From Prevotellaceae bacterium UBA1746 (GTDB taxonomy: Bacteria; Bacteroidota; Bacteroidia; Bacteroidales; Bacteroidaceae), in NCBI GenBank assembly GCA_002314875.1, contig DCHS01000052.1:124001-188000 (forward strand): a DNA stretch of 64,000 nucleotides, in the 5' to 3' direction. Of this stretch, positions 50,217 to 59,067 are shown piece by piece. Both the position numbers and the translations under genes were made by a program. The notes beneath the pieces were generated by a model. The model worked only from the letters and a program-made list of their open reading frames with translations. It was not told where the DNA came from and searched no databases. Every line of letters starts with the position of its first letter. Position 1 is the first letter of the stretch.

Positions 50217-51512
50217 ATGAAATTTCGCCATATACTTACCGCTTGTGCAGCTTTCCTAAGTCTTCAAGTCAGTGCACAGGTAAATTTTGACCAGTGGTTC
50301 AACGACTCCACCCTCCGTGCGGATTACATTTTTACGGGAACAAACCGTACCCAGACCATCTCCCTCGATGAACTCCGTTCTTCAGCGGGTTGGTATGGCC
50401 GTCGTGTGAACCTCGACAGTGTTGCCGTTCGTGCCAACAGCCAGTTGACGATGACGGACGCTGAGACTGGAACGACTATCTATCGTGCCTCTTTTAATAC
50501 ACTGTTCCAAGAATGGCAGACCAGCGAAGAGGCGGCGTCACTGACAAAATCTTTTGAAAATATTTTTCAGATGCCGATGCCGAAGAAGGATGCTGATGTA
50601 AAAATTACTCTCTTCGATACCCATGCCCGTGTCTGTGCTGAATTTACACACCGTGTAAAGGTAGGCGATATTCTCATCCGTCCCATCCTTGCCAATAATG
50701 TGGCAGATCATCGCACGCTCTTCAAAGGTGGCGACAGCAAGGATTGTATTGATGTGGTGATTCTTGCAGAAGGCTATACCAAGGCCGAGGCAGATGTTTT
50801 CTATGCTGATGCTCAGGTGGCTTGTGATGAACTCCTCAAATATGAACCTTTTGCTACCTATAAACAGCGCTTTAATGTGACGGCTGTCGCTCTCGAAAGC
50901 ATTGAGAGTGGGGTTAGCATTCCCCATCTTGGTGTTTGGAAACAGACGGCGTTGAGTTCCAGTTTTGATACTTTCTACAGTAATCGTTATCTGACGACTT
51001 TGCGCTTGAAGCAGTTGAACGATGCTCTCGCTGGTATTCCCTACGAACATATTATAATTATTGCCAATACCGACAACTATGGTGGTGGTGGCATTTACAA
51101 TAGTTACACGCTTACGGCAGCTCATAATAGTCGCTTCAAGCCTGTGACGGTTCACGAATTCGGCCACTCTTTCGGTGCTCTTGCTGACGAATATGCTTAC
51201 GATGATCAGTACGAAGAGTATTATTTCCCCGAAATAGAACCTTGGGAGCAGAACATCACCACGCTCGCTGATTTTAACAGTAAGTGGGCAGATATGCTTC
51301 CTGCCGGTACTCCCGTTCCGACTCCGACGAAAGGTCTTTCAGAACAGGATATGACACATATTGGTGTCTATGAAGGTGCAGGTTATCAGACTCATGGCGT
51401 TTACCGTCCCTTTGTGGATTGTAGAATGAAGACGAATGAAGTTCCGGAATTCTGCAAGGTTTGTGAACGCGCGATTACCCGTATGATTCAATTCTACACG
51501 GAACAAAATTAA
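50217..51512 (+). CDS. Exported M64-family metallopeptidase (IgA peptidase M64)
   Basis: The 431-residue protein has a signal peptide (HILTACAAFLSLQVSAQ), an M64 N-terminal beta domain, and the catalytic domain from about 170 (DCIDVVILAEGYTKAEADVF). The zinc motif HEFGHSFGALADEY starts at H313: His-Glu-x2-His with the downstream Asp, as in metzincin-like M64 peptidases. The founding member cleaves IgA, but many Bacteroidetes M64 proteins have no known substrate. It is probably periplasmic or secreted. ftsK follows after 33 nt on the same strand. Confidence 0.92.
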   Translation: MKFRHILTACAAFLSLQVSAQVNFDQWFNDSTLRADYIFTGTNRTQTISLDELRSSAGWYGRRVNLDSVAVRANSQLTMTDAETGTTIYRASFNTLFQEWQTSEEAASLTKSFENIFQMPMPKKDADVKITLFDTHARVCAEFTHRVKVGDILIRPILANNVADHRTLFKGGDSKDCIDVVILAEGYTKAEADVFYADAQVACDELLKYEPFATYKQRFNVTAVALESIESGVSIPHLGVWKQTALSSSFDTFYSNRYLTTLRLKQLNDALAGIPYEHIIIIANTDNYGGGGIYNSYTLTAAHNSRFKPVTVHEFGHSFGALADEYAYDDQYEEYYFPEIEPWEQNITTLADFNSKWADMLPAGTPVPTPTKGLSEQDMTHIGVYEGAGYQTHGVYRPFVDCRMKTNEVPEFCKVCERAITRMIQFYTEQN

Positions 51513-51545
51513 TAACATCACAGAACTATTATCCTTTAAGTATTT

Positions 51546-54143
51546 ATGGCCAAGAAAACACCCGTTGTAAAAGAAATTTCAACGGCAAAGAAAAAGAAGA
51601 AATCAAGCAAGAAGCAGTCTAAACTGCGTTCGGAATTGAAGAGTGTGGCAGGTGTTGATGCCCGCCGCGACCTCGTCCGTATCGGTATAGCTGCTGTTCT
51701 GCTTCTTATTACCATTTTCCTATATATAGCTCTGATCAGCAACATCTTCACGGGTTCAGAAGATCAGGCACAGGTGATGGCTGGCGCTATTACAAATCCT
51801 GCAAATAAGGCTGGGATGTTGGGCGCTATTAGTTCCTATTTCCTCATGAACCAGCTTTTCGGCGTTGGTTCTATCATGATTCCTGTATTCCTGACTTGTC
51901 TGGTCCTCAAACTGATGTTGAAGCAGGCATGCCCCATTCGTCTTTGGAAGGCATTTATCCACCTCTCTATCATCATGGTGCTTGTATCCGTAGATGTTGC
52001 TTTCATCCAGGACCATATCCTTCCAGATTCATTTACGGACCTTTTCGGTTTCGAGTTGGGCGGTATGCATGGTAAGGAAATCGTTGGCTATCTCGTAATG
52101 TATGTTGGTGAGATGGTGGCAATGGTAATCCTCGGCTGTATCACTGTGGCTTACATCGGTTACTGGTTCACTCAGGTCTTTATCTGGATTTTCAAGGGCT
52201 TCCACAAGTTGGGTCACCTTATCTTCGGCAAGCCTGAGGAAGAAGAGGAGGAAGACGAAACCACTGATGACGAAGAAGCTTCTGACGATGAATCTGCAGA
52301 AGATGAAGAGTCTGAAGAATCCGGTGAATCTGATGAGGAGGATGACGATGCTGAAGACGACAGTGAGTCTGATGACGAAGACGATACCGAAGATACTGAA
52401 GGCAAATCTGCAACAATAGACTTTACCGTTCCTGAGGGAGCTGTAGACGCAGAAGGTGTAGCAACACCCTTAGCCGTTATCGGCCCCGATGGCAATCCTA
52501 CGGATGATGGTGTCACCGTTGATCCAGAATCCGGCGATTTGAATTTGGATATCAACGAAACGACAGAGGAAACCGAAGCAGGAACAAAGACCCTCGTTGA
52601 AGACGAAGAGGCGTTCAAACCCTACGATCCCAAACTCGATCTCGAGCGTTATAAGTATCCTACCCTCAACCTCTTGGAGCGTCATGATTCTGGTGCGCAA
52701 GAGGTGGATATGTTTGAGCAGAACGAAAACAAGGAGCGCATTATCACCGTTCTCCGCAACTTCGGTGTAGAGATTACGGCTATTCAGGCGACTATCGGTC
52801 CTACCGTAACCCTTTACGAGATTACTCCAGCTCCTGGTGTCCGTATCGCTAAGATCCGCAATCTTGAAGATGATATCGCTCTTTCTCTTAGTGCGCTCGG
52901 TATACGTATCATTGCCCCCATTCCTGGTAAGGGAACCATCGGTATTGAGGTTCCGAATAAGAAGGCAAAGATAGTCTCTATGGAGAGCATCATCAATACG
53001 GCAAAGTTCCGCGAGACAAAATATGACCTCCCCATTGCACTCGGTAAGACTATTACGAATGAGATGTTCATGGTGGACCTTGCCAAAATGCCTCACCTCC
53101 TTGTTGCTGGTGCTACCGGTCAGGGTAAGTCTGTTGGTCTGAATGCCATCATCGCCTCTCTCCTCTATAAGAAACACCCCGCCGAACTGAAATTTGTCAT
53201 GGTGGATCCTAAGAAGGTAGAGTTCTCCATGTACAATCCCCTCATCAATCACTTCCTCGCTCAGGTGCCCGACAGCGATGAGCCAGTCATCACGGATGTT
53301 CACAAGGTCGTTCAGACATTGAAGTCTCTCTGTCAGGAGATGGACGAGCGTTATGATCTTTTGAAGACGGCGCATTGTAAGAATATCAAGGAGTACAACG
53401 CGAAGTTCTGCAACCGTCAGTTGAACCCCAACAACGGTCACAAATATATGCCTTATATTGTAGTCATCGTCGACGAGTTCGGTGATTTGATTATGACAGC
53501 AGGTAAGGAGATCGAACTTCCGATTGCTCGTATTGCCCAGTTGGCACGTGCAGTCGGTATCCACATGATTATTGCTACCCAGAGTCCTCGTGCTACTATT
53601 ATCACTGGTAAGATTAAGGCAAACTTCCCAGGTCGTATGGCCTTCAAGGTAGCTCAGCGCGTGGAAAGTCAGACAATCCTCGATCGTACGGGAGCAAACA
53701 ACCTCATCGGTCGTGGTGATATGCTTTTCCAGGCTGGTAGCGAAATCACCCGTGTTCAGTGTGCTTTCATTGATACTCCTGAAATTGAACGCATTGCAGA
53801 CTTTATCTCCAAGCAGCAAGCATATCCTGGTCCTTTCGAACTGCCTCTCGTCAGCGAAGAGGGTGGTGAAGGACTGGAAGGCATCACGAGTACGGATGGT
53901 AACAGCACCTTTGAACAGGTGGCTCGATTCGTTGTCAACACACAGATGGGTAGTACCTCCAAGATTCAGCGTACTTTCTCTGTCGGCTTTAACCGTGCTG
54001 GTCGCCTTATGGACCAGCTTGAAGATGCAGGTATTGTCGGTCCTCAAATGGGCTCCAAGCCTCGTGAGGTCCTTGTACATTCCGAAATTGAACTTGCTCA
54101 AATTCTCCAGGCCCTAAGAGATGCTGGCAAACACTTTGAATAA
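51546..54143 (+). CDS. ftsK: DNA translocase FtsK/SpoIIIE
   Basis: FtsK couples division to chromosome segregation by pumping DNA through the septum. The 865-residue protein has four N-terminal membrane helices (to about 215), a linker of about 60 residues made almost only of Glu, Asp and Ser (about 235-290), then the motor: GVEITAIQATIGPTVTLYEI, Walker A GATGQGKSVGLN at about 522, Walker B YIVVIVDEFGDLIM, and a C-terminal gamma winged helix (TSKIQRTFSVGFNRAGRLMD, EDAGIVGPQ) that reads polarity sequences. Length is typical for Bacteroidetes FtsK; the highly acidic linker is notable. A LolA-like gene follows after 49 nt. Confidence 0.97.
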   Translation: MAKKTPVVKEISTAKKKKKSSKKQSKLRSELKSVAGVDARRDLVRIGIAAVLLLITIFLYIALISNIFTGSEDQAQVMAGAITNPANKAGMLGAISSYFLMNQLFGVGSIMIPVFLTCLVLKLMLKQACPIRLWKAFIHLSIIMVLVSVDVAFIQDHILPDSFTDLFGFELGGMHGKEIVGYLVMYVGEMVAMVILGCITVAYIGYWFTQVFIWIFKGFHKLGHLIFGKPEEEEEEDETTDDEEASDDESAEDEESEESGESDEEDDDAEDDSESDDEDDTEDTEGKSATIDFTVPEGAVDAEGVATPLAVIGPDGNPTDDGVTVDPESGDLNLDINETTEETEAGTKTLVEDEEAFKPYDPKLDLERYKYPTLNLLERHDSGAQEVDMFEQNENKERIITVLRNFGVEITAIQATIGPTVTLYEITPAPGVRIAKIRNLEDDIALSLSALGIRIIAPIPGKGTIGIEVPNKKAKIVSMESIINTAKFRETKYDLPIALGKTITNEMFMVDLAKMPHLLVAGATGQGKSVGLNAIIASLLYKKHPAELKFVMVDPKKVEFSMYNPLINHFLAQVPDSDEPVITDVHKVVQTLKSLCQEMDERYDLLKTAHCKNIKEYNAKFCNRQLNPNNGHKYMPYIVVIVDEFGDLIMTAGKEIELPIARIAQLARAVGIHMIIATQSPRATIITGKIKANFPGRMAFKVAQRVESQTILDRTGANNLIGRGDMLFQAGSEITRVQCAFIDTPEIERIADFISKQQAYPGPFELPLVSEEGGEGLEGITSTDGNSTFEQVARFVVNTQMGSTSKIQRTFSVGFNRAGRLMDQLEDAGIVGPQMGSKPREVLVHSEIELAQILQALRDAGKHFE

Positions 54144-54192
54144 TAATTCGACTTGGTCGTTCTTGGCCAAGTCTCCCACGAAAAATATAGCA

Positions 54193-54792
54193 ATGAAAAA
54201 CAAAATTATCTTATTGCTCTTTGCCCTCTTCTCTTTGGGCTTGAGCGCACAGACGGCTAAATCCGTTCTCGACAAGACGGCTGCACTCTGCAGTTCCGGC
54301 GCAGTTCAAGTGAACTTTACGGCAAAAGGCGCCAGAGGAAACTCCAGCGGTACCTTGGTTGCCCAGAACAACAAATTTACCCTCCAGAGTCCTCAGGCAA
54401 ACATCTGGTTTGACGGCAAGACAGAGTGGAGTATCGTTAGCGGCTCCGACGAGGTGAATGTCAGCAATCCCTCAGCAAAGGAAATCGCTTCCATGAATCC
54501 GATGAACTTTGTCAATCTCTATAAGAAGGGTTATAAGTCTACTTTGAAGACTGTTGGAAACAATTACGAAGTTCACCTTGTTGCCACCTCAAAGTCACAG
54601 GCTATCAAGGAAATGTACATCTATATCAGCAAGACCTCTTCCAAGCCCACCCTCGTCAAGATGCGTACGGGTAGTAAGGATTGGACCTCAATCGTTGTCA
54701 ATTCCTTCAAAACCCTTGGAAAGCAGTCTGACGCCGCTTTCAAATACAATGTCAAGGATCATCCTGGCATGAAGGTCATCGATCTCCGATAA
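54193..54792 (+). CDS. LolA-like outer-membrane lipoprotein carrier protein
   Basis: The 199-residue exported protein has a signal peptide (NKIILLLFALFSLGLSAQ) followed by a LolA/LolB-type open beta-barrel layout: AVQVNFTAKGARGNSSGTLV, KFTLQSPQANIWFDGKTEWS and YIYISKTSSKPTLVKMRTGS. LolA binds lipoproteins released by LolCDE and carries them to the outer membrane. Downstream of ftsK is its usual place in Bacteroidetes. The start at 54193 was chosen because the longer frame overlaps ftsK and lacks a signal-like N-terminus. Confidence 0.85.
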   Translation: MKNKIILLLFALFSLGLSAQTAKSVLDKTAALCSSGAVQVNFTAKGARGNSSGTLVAQNNKFTLQSPQANIWFDGKTEWSIVSGSDEVNVSNPSAKEIASMNPMNFVNLYKKGYKSTLKTVGNNYEVHLVATSKSQAIKEMYIYISKTSSKPTLVKMRTGSKDWTSIVVNSFKTLGKQSDAAFKYNVKDHPGMKVIDLR

Positions 54793-54813
54793 CAAATAAA
54801 ACTATAATACCAA

Positions 54814-55752
54814 ATGGAAATTTTAAGAACTCTTATTCTCGGTAGTGGCCCTGCTGGCTATACCGCTGCAATTTATGCTGGCCGTGCAGGTCTTAATCCC
54901 GTTGTATACGAAGGTCTCCAGCCTGGTGGCCAGTTGACACAGACCACCGAAATTGAAAACTTCCCCGGCTATCCCGAAGGCGTTGATGCCAACGAGATGA
55001 TGGACGACCTTCGCAAGCAGGCGGAGCGTTTCGGTACTGAAGTCCGCAGCGCAGTTTGTACTAAGGCGGACCTCAGCGCTCATCCTTTCACCCTGACCTT
55101 CGACGATGAAAGTGTCGTTCAGTGCCATACCCTTGTCATCGCAACCGGTGCAAGTGCAAAGTACCTCGGTCTCGCTGACGAAGAGAAGTATCGCGGTCAG
55201 GGTGTTAGTGCCTGCGCTACCTGTGACGGTTTCTTCTATCGCAAGCGTGTCGTTGCCGTTGTCGGTGGTGGTGATACCGCTTGTGAAGAGGCTACCTATC
55301 TTGCAGGTTTGGCAAAGAAGGTATATCTCATCGTTCGTAAGGACTACCTCCGTGCTTCCAAGGCAATGCAGGATCGTGTCTTCAACAACGAGAAGATTGA
55401 AGTTCTCTTTGAATGCAACACCCTTGGCCTCTTCGGTGAAGATGGTGTAGAAGGTGCTCATCTCGTTCGTCGTAAGGGCCAGCCCGATGAAGAGAAGTTT
55501 GATATCGCTATTGATGGCTTCTTCCTCGCTATTGGTCATCGCCCCAACTCTGAACTCTTCCGCGGCCAGTTGGATTTGGACGAAATCGGTTACATCAAAA
55601 CCGATGGTCCTTCTCCCCGCACCAATATCCCCGGTGTCTATGCTGCTGGTGATGTCGCTGACCCCTACTATCGTCAGGCCATCGTTGCTGCCGCTTCTGG
55701 CTGTAAGGCTGCTATGGAGGCTGAAAAGTATCTTCAGGCAGAAAACCTTTGA
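54814..55752 (+). CDS. trxB: Thioredoxin reductase
   Basis: TrxB passes electrons from NADPH through FAD and a cysteine pair to thioredoxin. The 312-residue protein shows ILGSGPAGYTAAIYAGRAGL (FAD), GGQLTQTTEIENFPG, the redox centre CATCDGFFYRK, VVGGGDTACEEATYLAGLA (NADPH) and a final GVYAAGDVADPYYRQAI. All are as in bacterial TrxB. It lies 21 nt after the LolA-like gene, so it probably shares its transcript. Confidence 0.97.
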   Translation: MEILRTLILGSGPAGYTAAIYAGRAGLNPVVYEGLQPGGQLTQTTEIENFPGYPEGVDANEMMDDLRKQAERFGTEVRSAVCTKADLSAHPFTLTFDDESVVQCHTLVIATGASAKYLGLADEEKYRGQGVSACATCDGFFYRKRVVAVVGGGDTACEEATYLAGLAKKVYLIVRKDYLRASKAMQDRVFNNEKIEVLFECNTLGLFGEDGVEGAHLVRRKGQPDEEKFDIAIDGFFLAIGHRPNSELFRGQLDLDEIGYIKTDGPSPRTNIPGVYAAGDVADPYYRQAIVAAASGCKAAMEAEKYLQAENL

Positions 55753-55804
55753 TGAATAGGGTAGCCTATTATCCAGCATCGAAGGTGCAATAATCCTAAT
55801 AACC

Positions 55805-55827
55805 TTTAAGTTTCGCGAAAACTTAAA
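55805..55827 (+). promoter_or_regulatory. Hairpin immediately upstream of the fbp start codon
   Basis: TTTAAGTTT (55805-55813) pairs with AAACTTAAA (55819-55827) around CGCGA. The 3' side ends 5 nt before the ATG, so the ribosome-binding region would be within the stem. It could be an operator or a translation-limiting structure. Confidence 0.45.
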
Positions 55828-55832
55828 CTATT

Positions 55833-57839
55833 ATGCAAAACACTTTGAGCGCAAAAGAAGATCTACGCTATCTGACTCTTCTCTCGCGCGATTTTCCCAA
55901 TATCCCTACGGTGACGACGGAGATTATCAATCTTCAGGCAATCTTGCAGTTACCGAAGCCGACCGAGCATTTCCTTGCGGACCTTCATGGAGAAAACGAG
56001 GCTTTTCTCCATGTTCTCCGCAATGCTTCCGGTCGCATCAAGCGCCGTGTAACGGAGATTCTCTCCAAGAACGGACCGCTACGTCCCCAGGGAGTAAAAC
56101 CGCTGAATAAGCAGGAGCAACGAGAATTCTGTTCGCTAATCTATTATCCCGAACAGAAACTCGAACTCCTTCATCAGCAACAGGAGGTTGACGATGATTT
56201 TTATCGCCGAACCTTATATAATCTCGTCCTTATTTGTCGCAATTTCTCCGCGAAGTATACACGTTCGAAGGTTCGTAAGAGCCTTCCCCCTGAGTATGCC
56301 TATACCATTGAGGAATTGCTCCATGAGAGCATAGATGACTTATCGAAACGTGCTTACTATGAGGGCATTATTGATGCCATTATAGAGACGCGTCGTGCTG
56401 ACCATTTCATTGCTGCCCTTTGTAATGTCATCCAACGACTCGCCATCGAACGCCTCCACATTCTTGGCGATATCTTCGACCGCGGGCCTGGAGCGCATTT
56501 CATCATGGATCGTCTCTGCGAGTACCATCATCTTGATATTCAGTGGGGTAATCACGATATTCTTTGGATGGGAGCGGCTGCTGGTAACCGCTGCTGTATC
56601 GCTACTGTCCTCCGTCTTTCTCTGCGCTATGGCAACTCTGCCGTTCTCGAAGAGGGCTATGGTATCAATCTCGTGCCGCTTGCTACTTTTGCCTTGGAAA
56701 CCTATGGTGACGATCCCTGCGACATCTTCATTCCCCACTACCTCCGCCGTGGTAAGGAACCTGGTGAGAAACAACGTCTTCTCGACGCCCGTATGCACAA
56801 GGCCATTTCTGTTATAGAATTCAAACTTGAAGGCCAGATGGTACAGCGTCATCCAGAATGGAATATGCTCCACCGCGACCTGCTGAGCCAGTGCGATTTC
56901 GAGAAGGGAACGATTACTCTTGAAGGTAAGGAATACGAACTGACCGACAAAAACTTCCCCACGATTGATCCCGCTGACCCTTGTCGCCTGACACAGGAGG
57001 AACAGGAACTTGTGGATAGCATTCGTCGTTCCTTCCGTATCAGCGAGCGTCTCCAACGCCACATCAGTTGCATCCTCTCCCGTGGAGCGATGTATAAGAT
57101 TACCAATGGCAATCTGCTGTTCCATGCCTCAGTTCCTTTGAACGAGGACGGAAGCATTAAGGAGGTCAAGATTGGGGATGAAATGCTTGGCGGCCGCGAA
57201 TTGATGGATCGTGTGGAGCAGATTGTCCGTATGGCTTACGACGATGCTGCCGCTCGAGAAGAGAAGGCTGCAGCCCGCGACTATTTCTGGTATCTGTGGA
57301 GTGGTCCCGAAAGTCCACTTTTCGATAAGGGAAAGATGGCGACTTTCGAACGCTATTTCATCACAGATAAGAAGACCCACGAAGAACCCAAGGGCTGGTA
57401 TTATCGTCTCCGTGATGATGCCAATGTCATCGACGGTATCCTCGACCATTTCGGAGTGGAAGGCGAAGACCGCCATATCATCAACGGTCACGTTCCCGTC
57501 CATGCTTCACGTGGTGAAAATCCTGTGAAGGCAGACGGTCGCTTGCTGGTCATTGACGGCGGATTTGCCGAGGCTTATCACCGTACTACAGGTATCGCAG
57601 GTTATACGCTTGTTTATCACTCACGTGGATTTGAACTTGTTCAGCATGAGCCGTTTAAATCCCGTACAGAGGCCATCGCCAAAGGTTCTGATATTGTTTC
57701 CCAGCGCCAGATTGTGGCACGAAGCAATCATCGCCTTCTCGTATCGGAAACCGACAAAGGCCACGAAATAATGATTCAAATAGAAGACTTGAAGCGTCTG
57801 CTGAGAGCCTATCGTAAAGGTTATATAAAGGAAAGATAA
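55833..57839 (+). CDS. fbp: Fructose-1,6-bisphosphatase, class III
   Basis: The enzyme removes phosphate from fructose-1,6-bisphosphate in gluconeogenesis. The 668-residue length and sequence fit the class III type of Firmicutes and Bacteroidetes: LADLHGENEAFLHVLRNASG, ILGDIFDRGPGAHFIMDRL, IQWGNHDILWMGAAAGN, NGHVPVHASRGENP and VIDGGFAEAYHRTTGIAGYT, a calcineurin-like metallophosphoesterase core. The next gene, L-serine ammonia-lyase, begins 12 nt later; both can feed pyruvate carbon back to sugars. Confidence 0.96.
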   Translation: MQNTLSAKEDLRYLTLLSRDFPNIPTVTTEIINLQAILQLPKPTEHFLADLHGENEAFLHVLRNASGRIKRRVTEILSKNGPLRPQGVKPLNKQEQREFCSLIYYPEQKLELLHQQQEVDDDFYRRTLYNLVLICRNFSAKYTRSKVRKSLPPEYAYTIEELLHESIDDLSKRAYYEGIIDAIIETRRADHFIAALCNVIQRLAIERLHILGDIFDRGPGAHFIMDRLCEYHHLDIQWGNHDILWMGAAAGNRCCIATVLRLSLRYGNSAVLEEGYGINLVPLATFALETYGDDPCDIFIPHYLRRGKEPGEKQRLLDARMHKAISVIEFKLEGQMVQRHPEWNMLHRDLLSQCDFEKGTITLEGKEYELTDKNFPTIDPADPCRLTQEEQELVDSIRRSFRISERLQRHISCILSRGAMYKITNGNLLFHASVPLNEDGSIKEVKIGDEMLGGRELMDRVEQIVRMAYDDAAAREEKAAARDYFWYLWSGPESPLFDKGKMATFERYFITDKKTHEEPKGWYYRLRDDANVIDGILDHFGVEGEDRHIINGHVPVHASRGENPVKADGRLLVIDGGFAEAYHRTTGIAGYTLVYHSRGFELVQHEPFKSRTEAIAKGSDIVSQRQIVARSNHRLLVSETDKGHEIMIQIEDLKRLLRAYRKGYIKER

Positions 57840-57851
57840 AATTTATTGTAT

Positions 57852-59057
57852 ATGAAATCGCTGAAAGAACTTTTTCGTGTTGGCTACGGCCCCAGTAGTT
57901 CGCACACCATGGGACCACGTGCTGCTGCTCAGAATTATCTCGCGCGCCATAGCGACGCTGCAAGATTTCGTGTAACGCTCTATGGCTCCCTCGCTTCAAC
58001 GGGAAAGGGACATTTGACAGATGAGGCAATCCTCACAGTTTTGGGAAATGAACGCACCGAAGTAGTTTGGTGTCCTGAAATAGTTCTTCCCTTCCATCCC
58101 AATGGAATGAAATTTGAAGTAAAAATGGAAGACGGAACCCTTGTTGATCCTTGGGTAGTTTACTCCGTCGGCGGTGGTGCGCTCGCCGAAGAAGGTGAAT
58201 CAGCCATCGAGACTCCCGAGGTATACGAGTTAGACCATTTAATGGACATTATGAATTGGTGTGACGAACGTGGTATGCACTATTGGAACTATGTCGATGA
58301 ATGTGAAGGTCCTGAGATTTGGGATTATCTCGATTATGTATGGGAAGTCATGGAGGCTGCTGTTGAGCGCGGTCTAGAGGCAGAAGGCGTTCTTCCTGGT
58401 GGTTTGAATCTTCAGCGCAAGGCTCCTCGCTATTATATCAAGGCTTTGGGTTACGGTAAGAATCTCCAAAGCCGAGGTCTTGTTTTTGCTTATGCTCTGG
58501 CAGTCAGCGAAGAGAATGCTTCCGGTGGTCAGATTGTTACTGCTCCGACCTGTGGTAGTTGCGGTGTCGTTCCCGGTGTGCTCTATCACATCGTTAAGAG
58601 CCGTCAGGTTCCTCGCATCCGTACATTGCATGCACTTGCAACAGCAGGTCTCGTTGGAAATGTTGCAAAAACTCTTGCAAGTATTTCCGGTGCTGAGGCT
58701 GGTTGCCAGGCAGAGGTCGGTGTAGCGTGTGCAATGGCTGCCGCTGCTGCCAATTATAGTTTCGGTGGTGGTCTCGCGGCTACGGAATATGCGGCGGAAA
58801 TGGGTCTCGAACACCATCTCGGAATGACCTGCGATCCCATCTGCGGTCTCGTTCAGATTCCTTGTATTGAGCGTAATGCCCACGCTGCGGGACGTGCCCT
58901 CGATGCCAACATCTATGCTACTTTTGCAGAAGGTGTTCATCGCATCTCTTACGACAAGGCTGTGACCGTGATGGGTAAGACTGGCCGTGATCTTCCTTCA
59001 CTCTATCGTGAAACCTCTGAAGGCGGTTTGGCATCTCTTGTAAATAATCCCAAATAA
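57852..59057 (+). CDS. sdaA: L-serine ammonia-lyase, iron-sulfur type
   Basis: The enzyme converts L-serine to pyruvate and ammonia using a [4Fe-4S] cluster. The 401-residue single chain contains the beta domain first (GPSSSHTMGPRAAAQNYLAR) and then the alpha domain with APTCGSCGVVPGVLYHI and CDPICGLVQIPCIERNA, whose cysteines bind the cluster, and a C-terminal RDLPSLYRETSEGGLA. Translation starts at ATG 57852, 12 nt after fbp. The GH35 gene follows after 10 nt. Confidence 0.95.
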   Translation: MKSLKELFRVGYGPSSSHTMGPRAAAQNYLARHSDAARFRVTLYGSLASTGKGHLTDEAILTVLGNERTEVVWCPEIVLPFHPNGMKFEVKMEDGTLVDPWVVYSVGGGALAEEGESAIETPEVYELDHLMDIMNWCDERGMHYWNYVDECEGPEIWDYLDYVWEVMEAAVERGLEAEGVLPGGLNLQRKAPRYYIKALGYGKNLQSRGLVFAYALAVSEENASGGQIVTAPTCGSCGVVPGVLYHIVKSRQVPRIRTLHALATAGLVGNVAKTLASISGAEAGCQAEVGVACAMAAAAANYSFGGGLAATEYAAEMGLEHHLGMTCDPICGLVQIPCIERNAHAAGRALDANIYATFAEGVHRISYDKAVTVMGKTGRDLPSLYRETSEGGLASLVNNPK

Positions 59058-59067
59058 ATTCGTTGAT

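Noticed and set aside
52470..54101. Open frame of 543 codons opposite ftsK
   Set aside because: Fully within ftsK, which has clear Walker motifs; no recognisable domain in the antisense frame.
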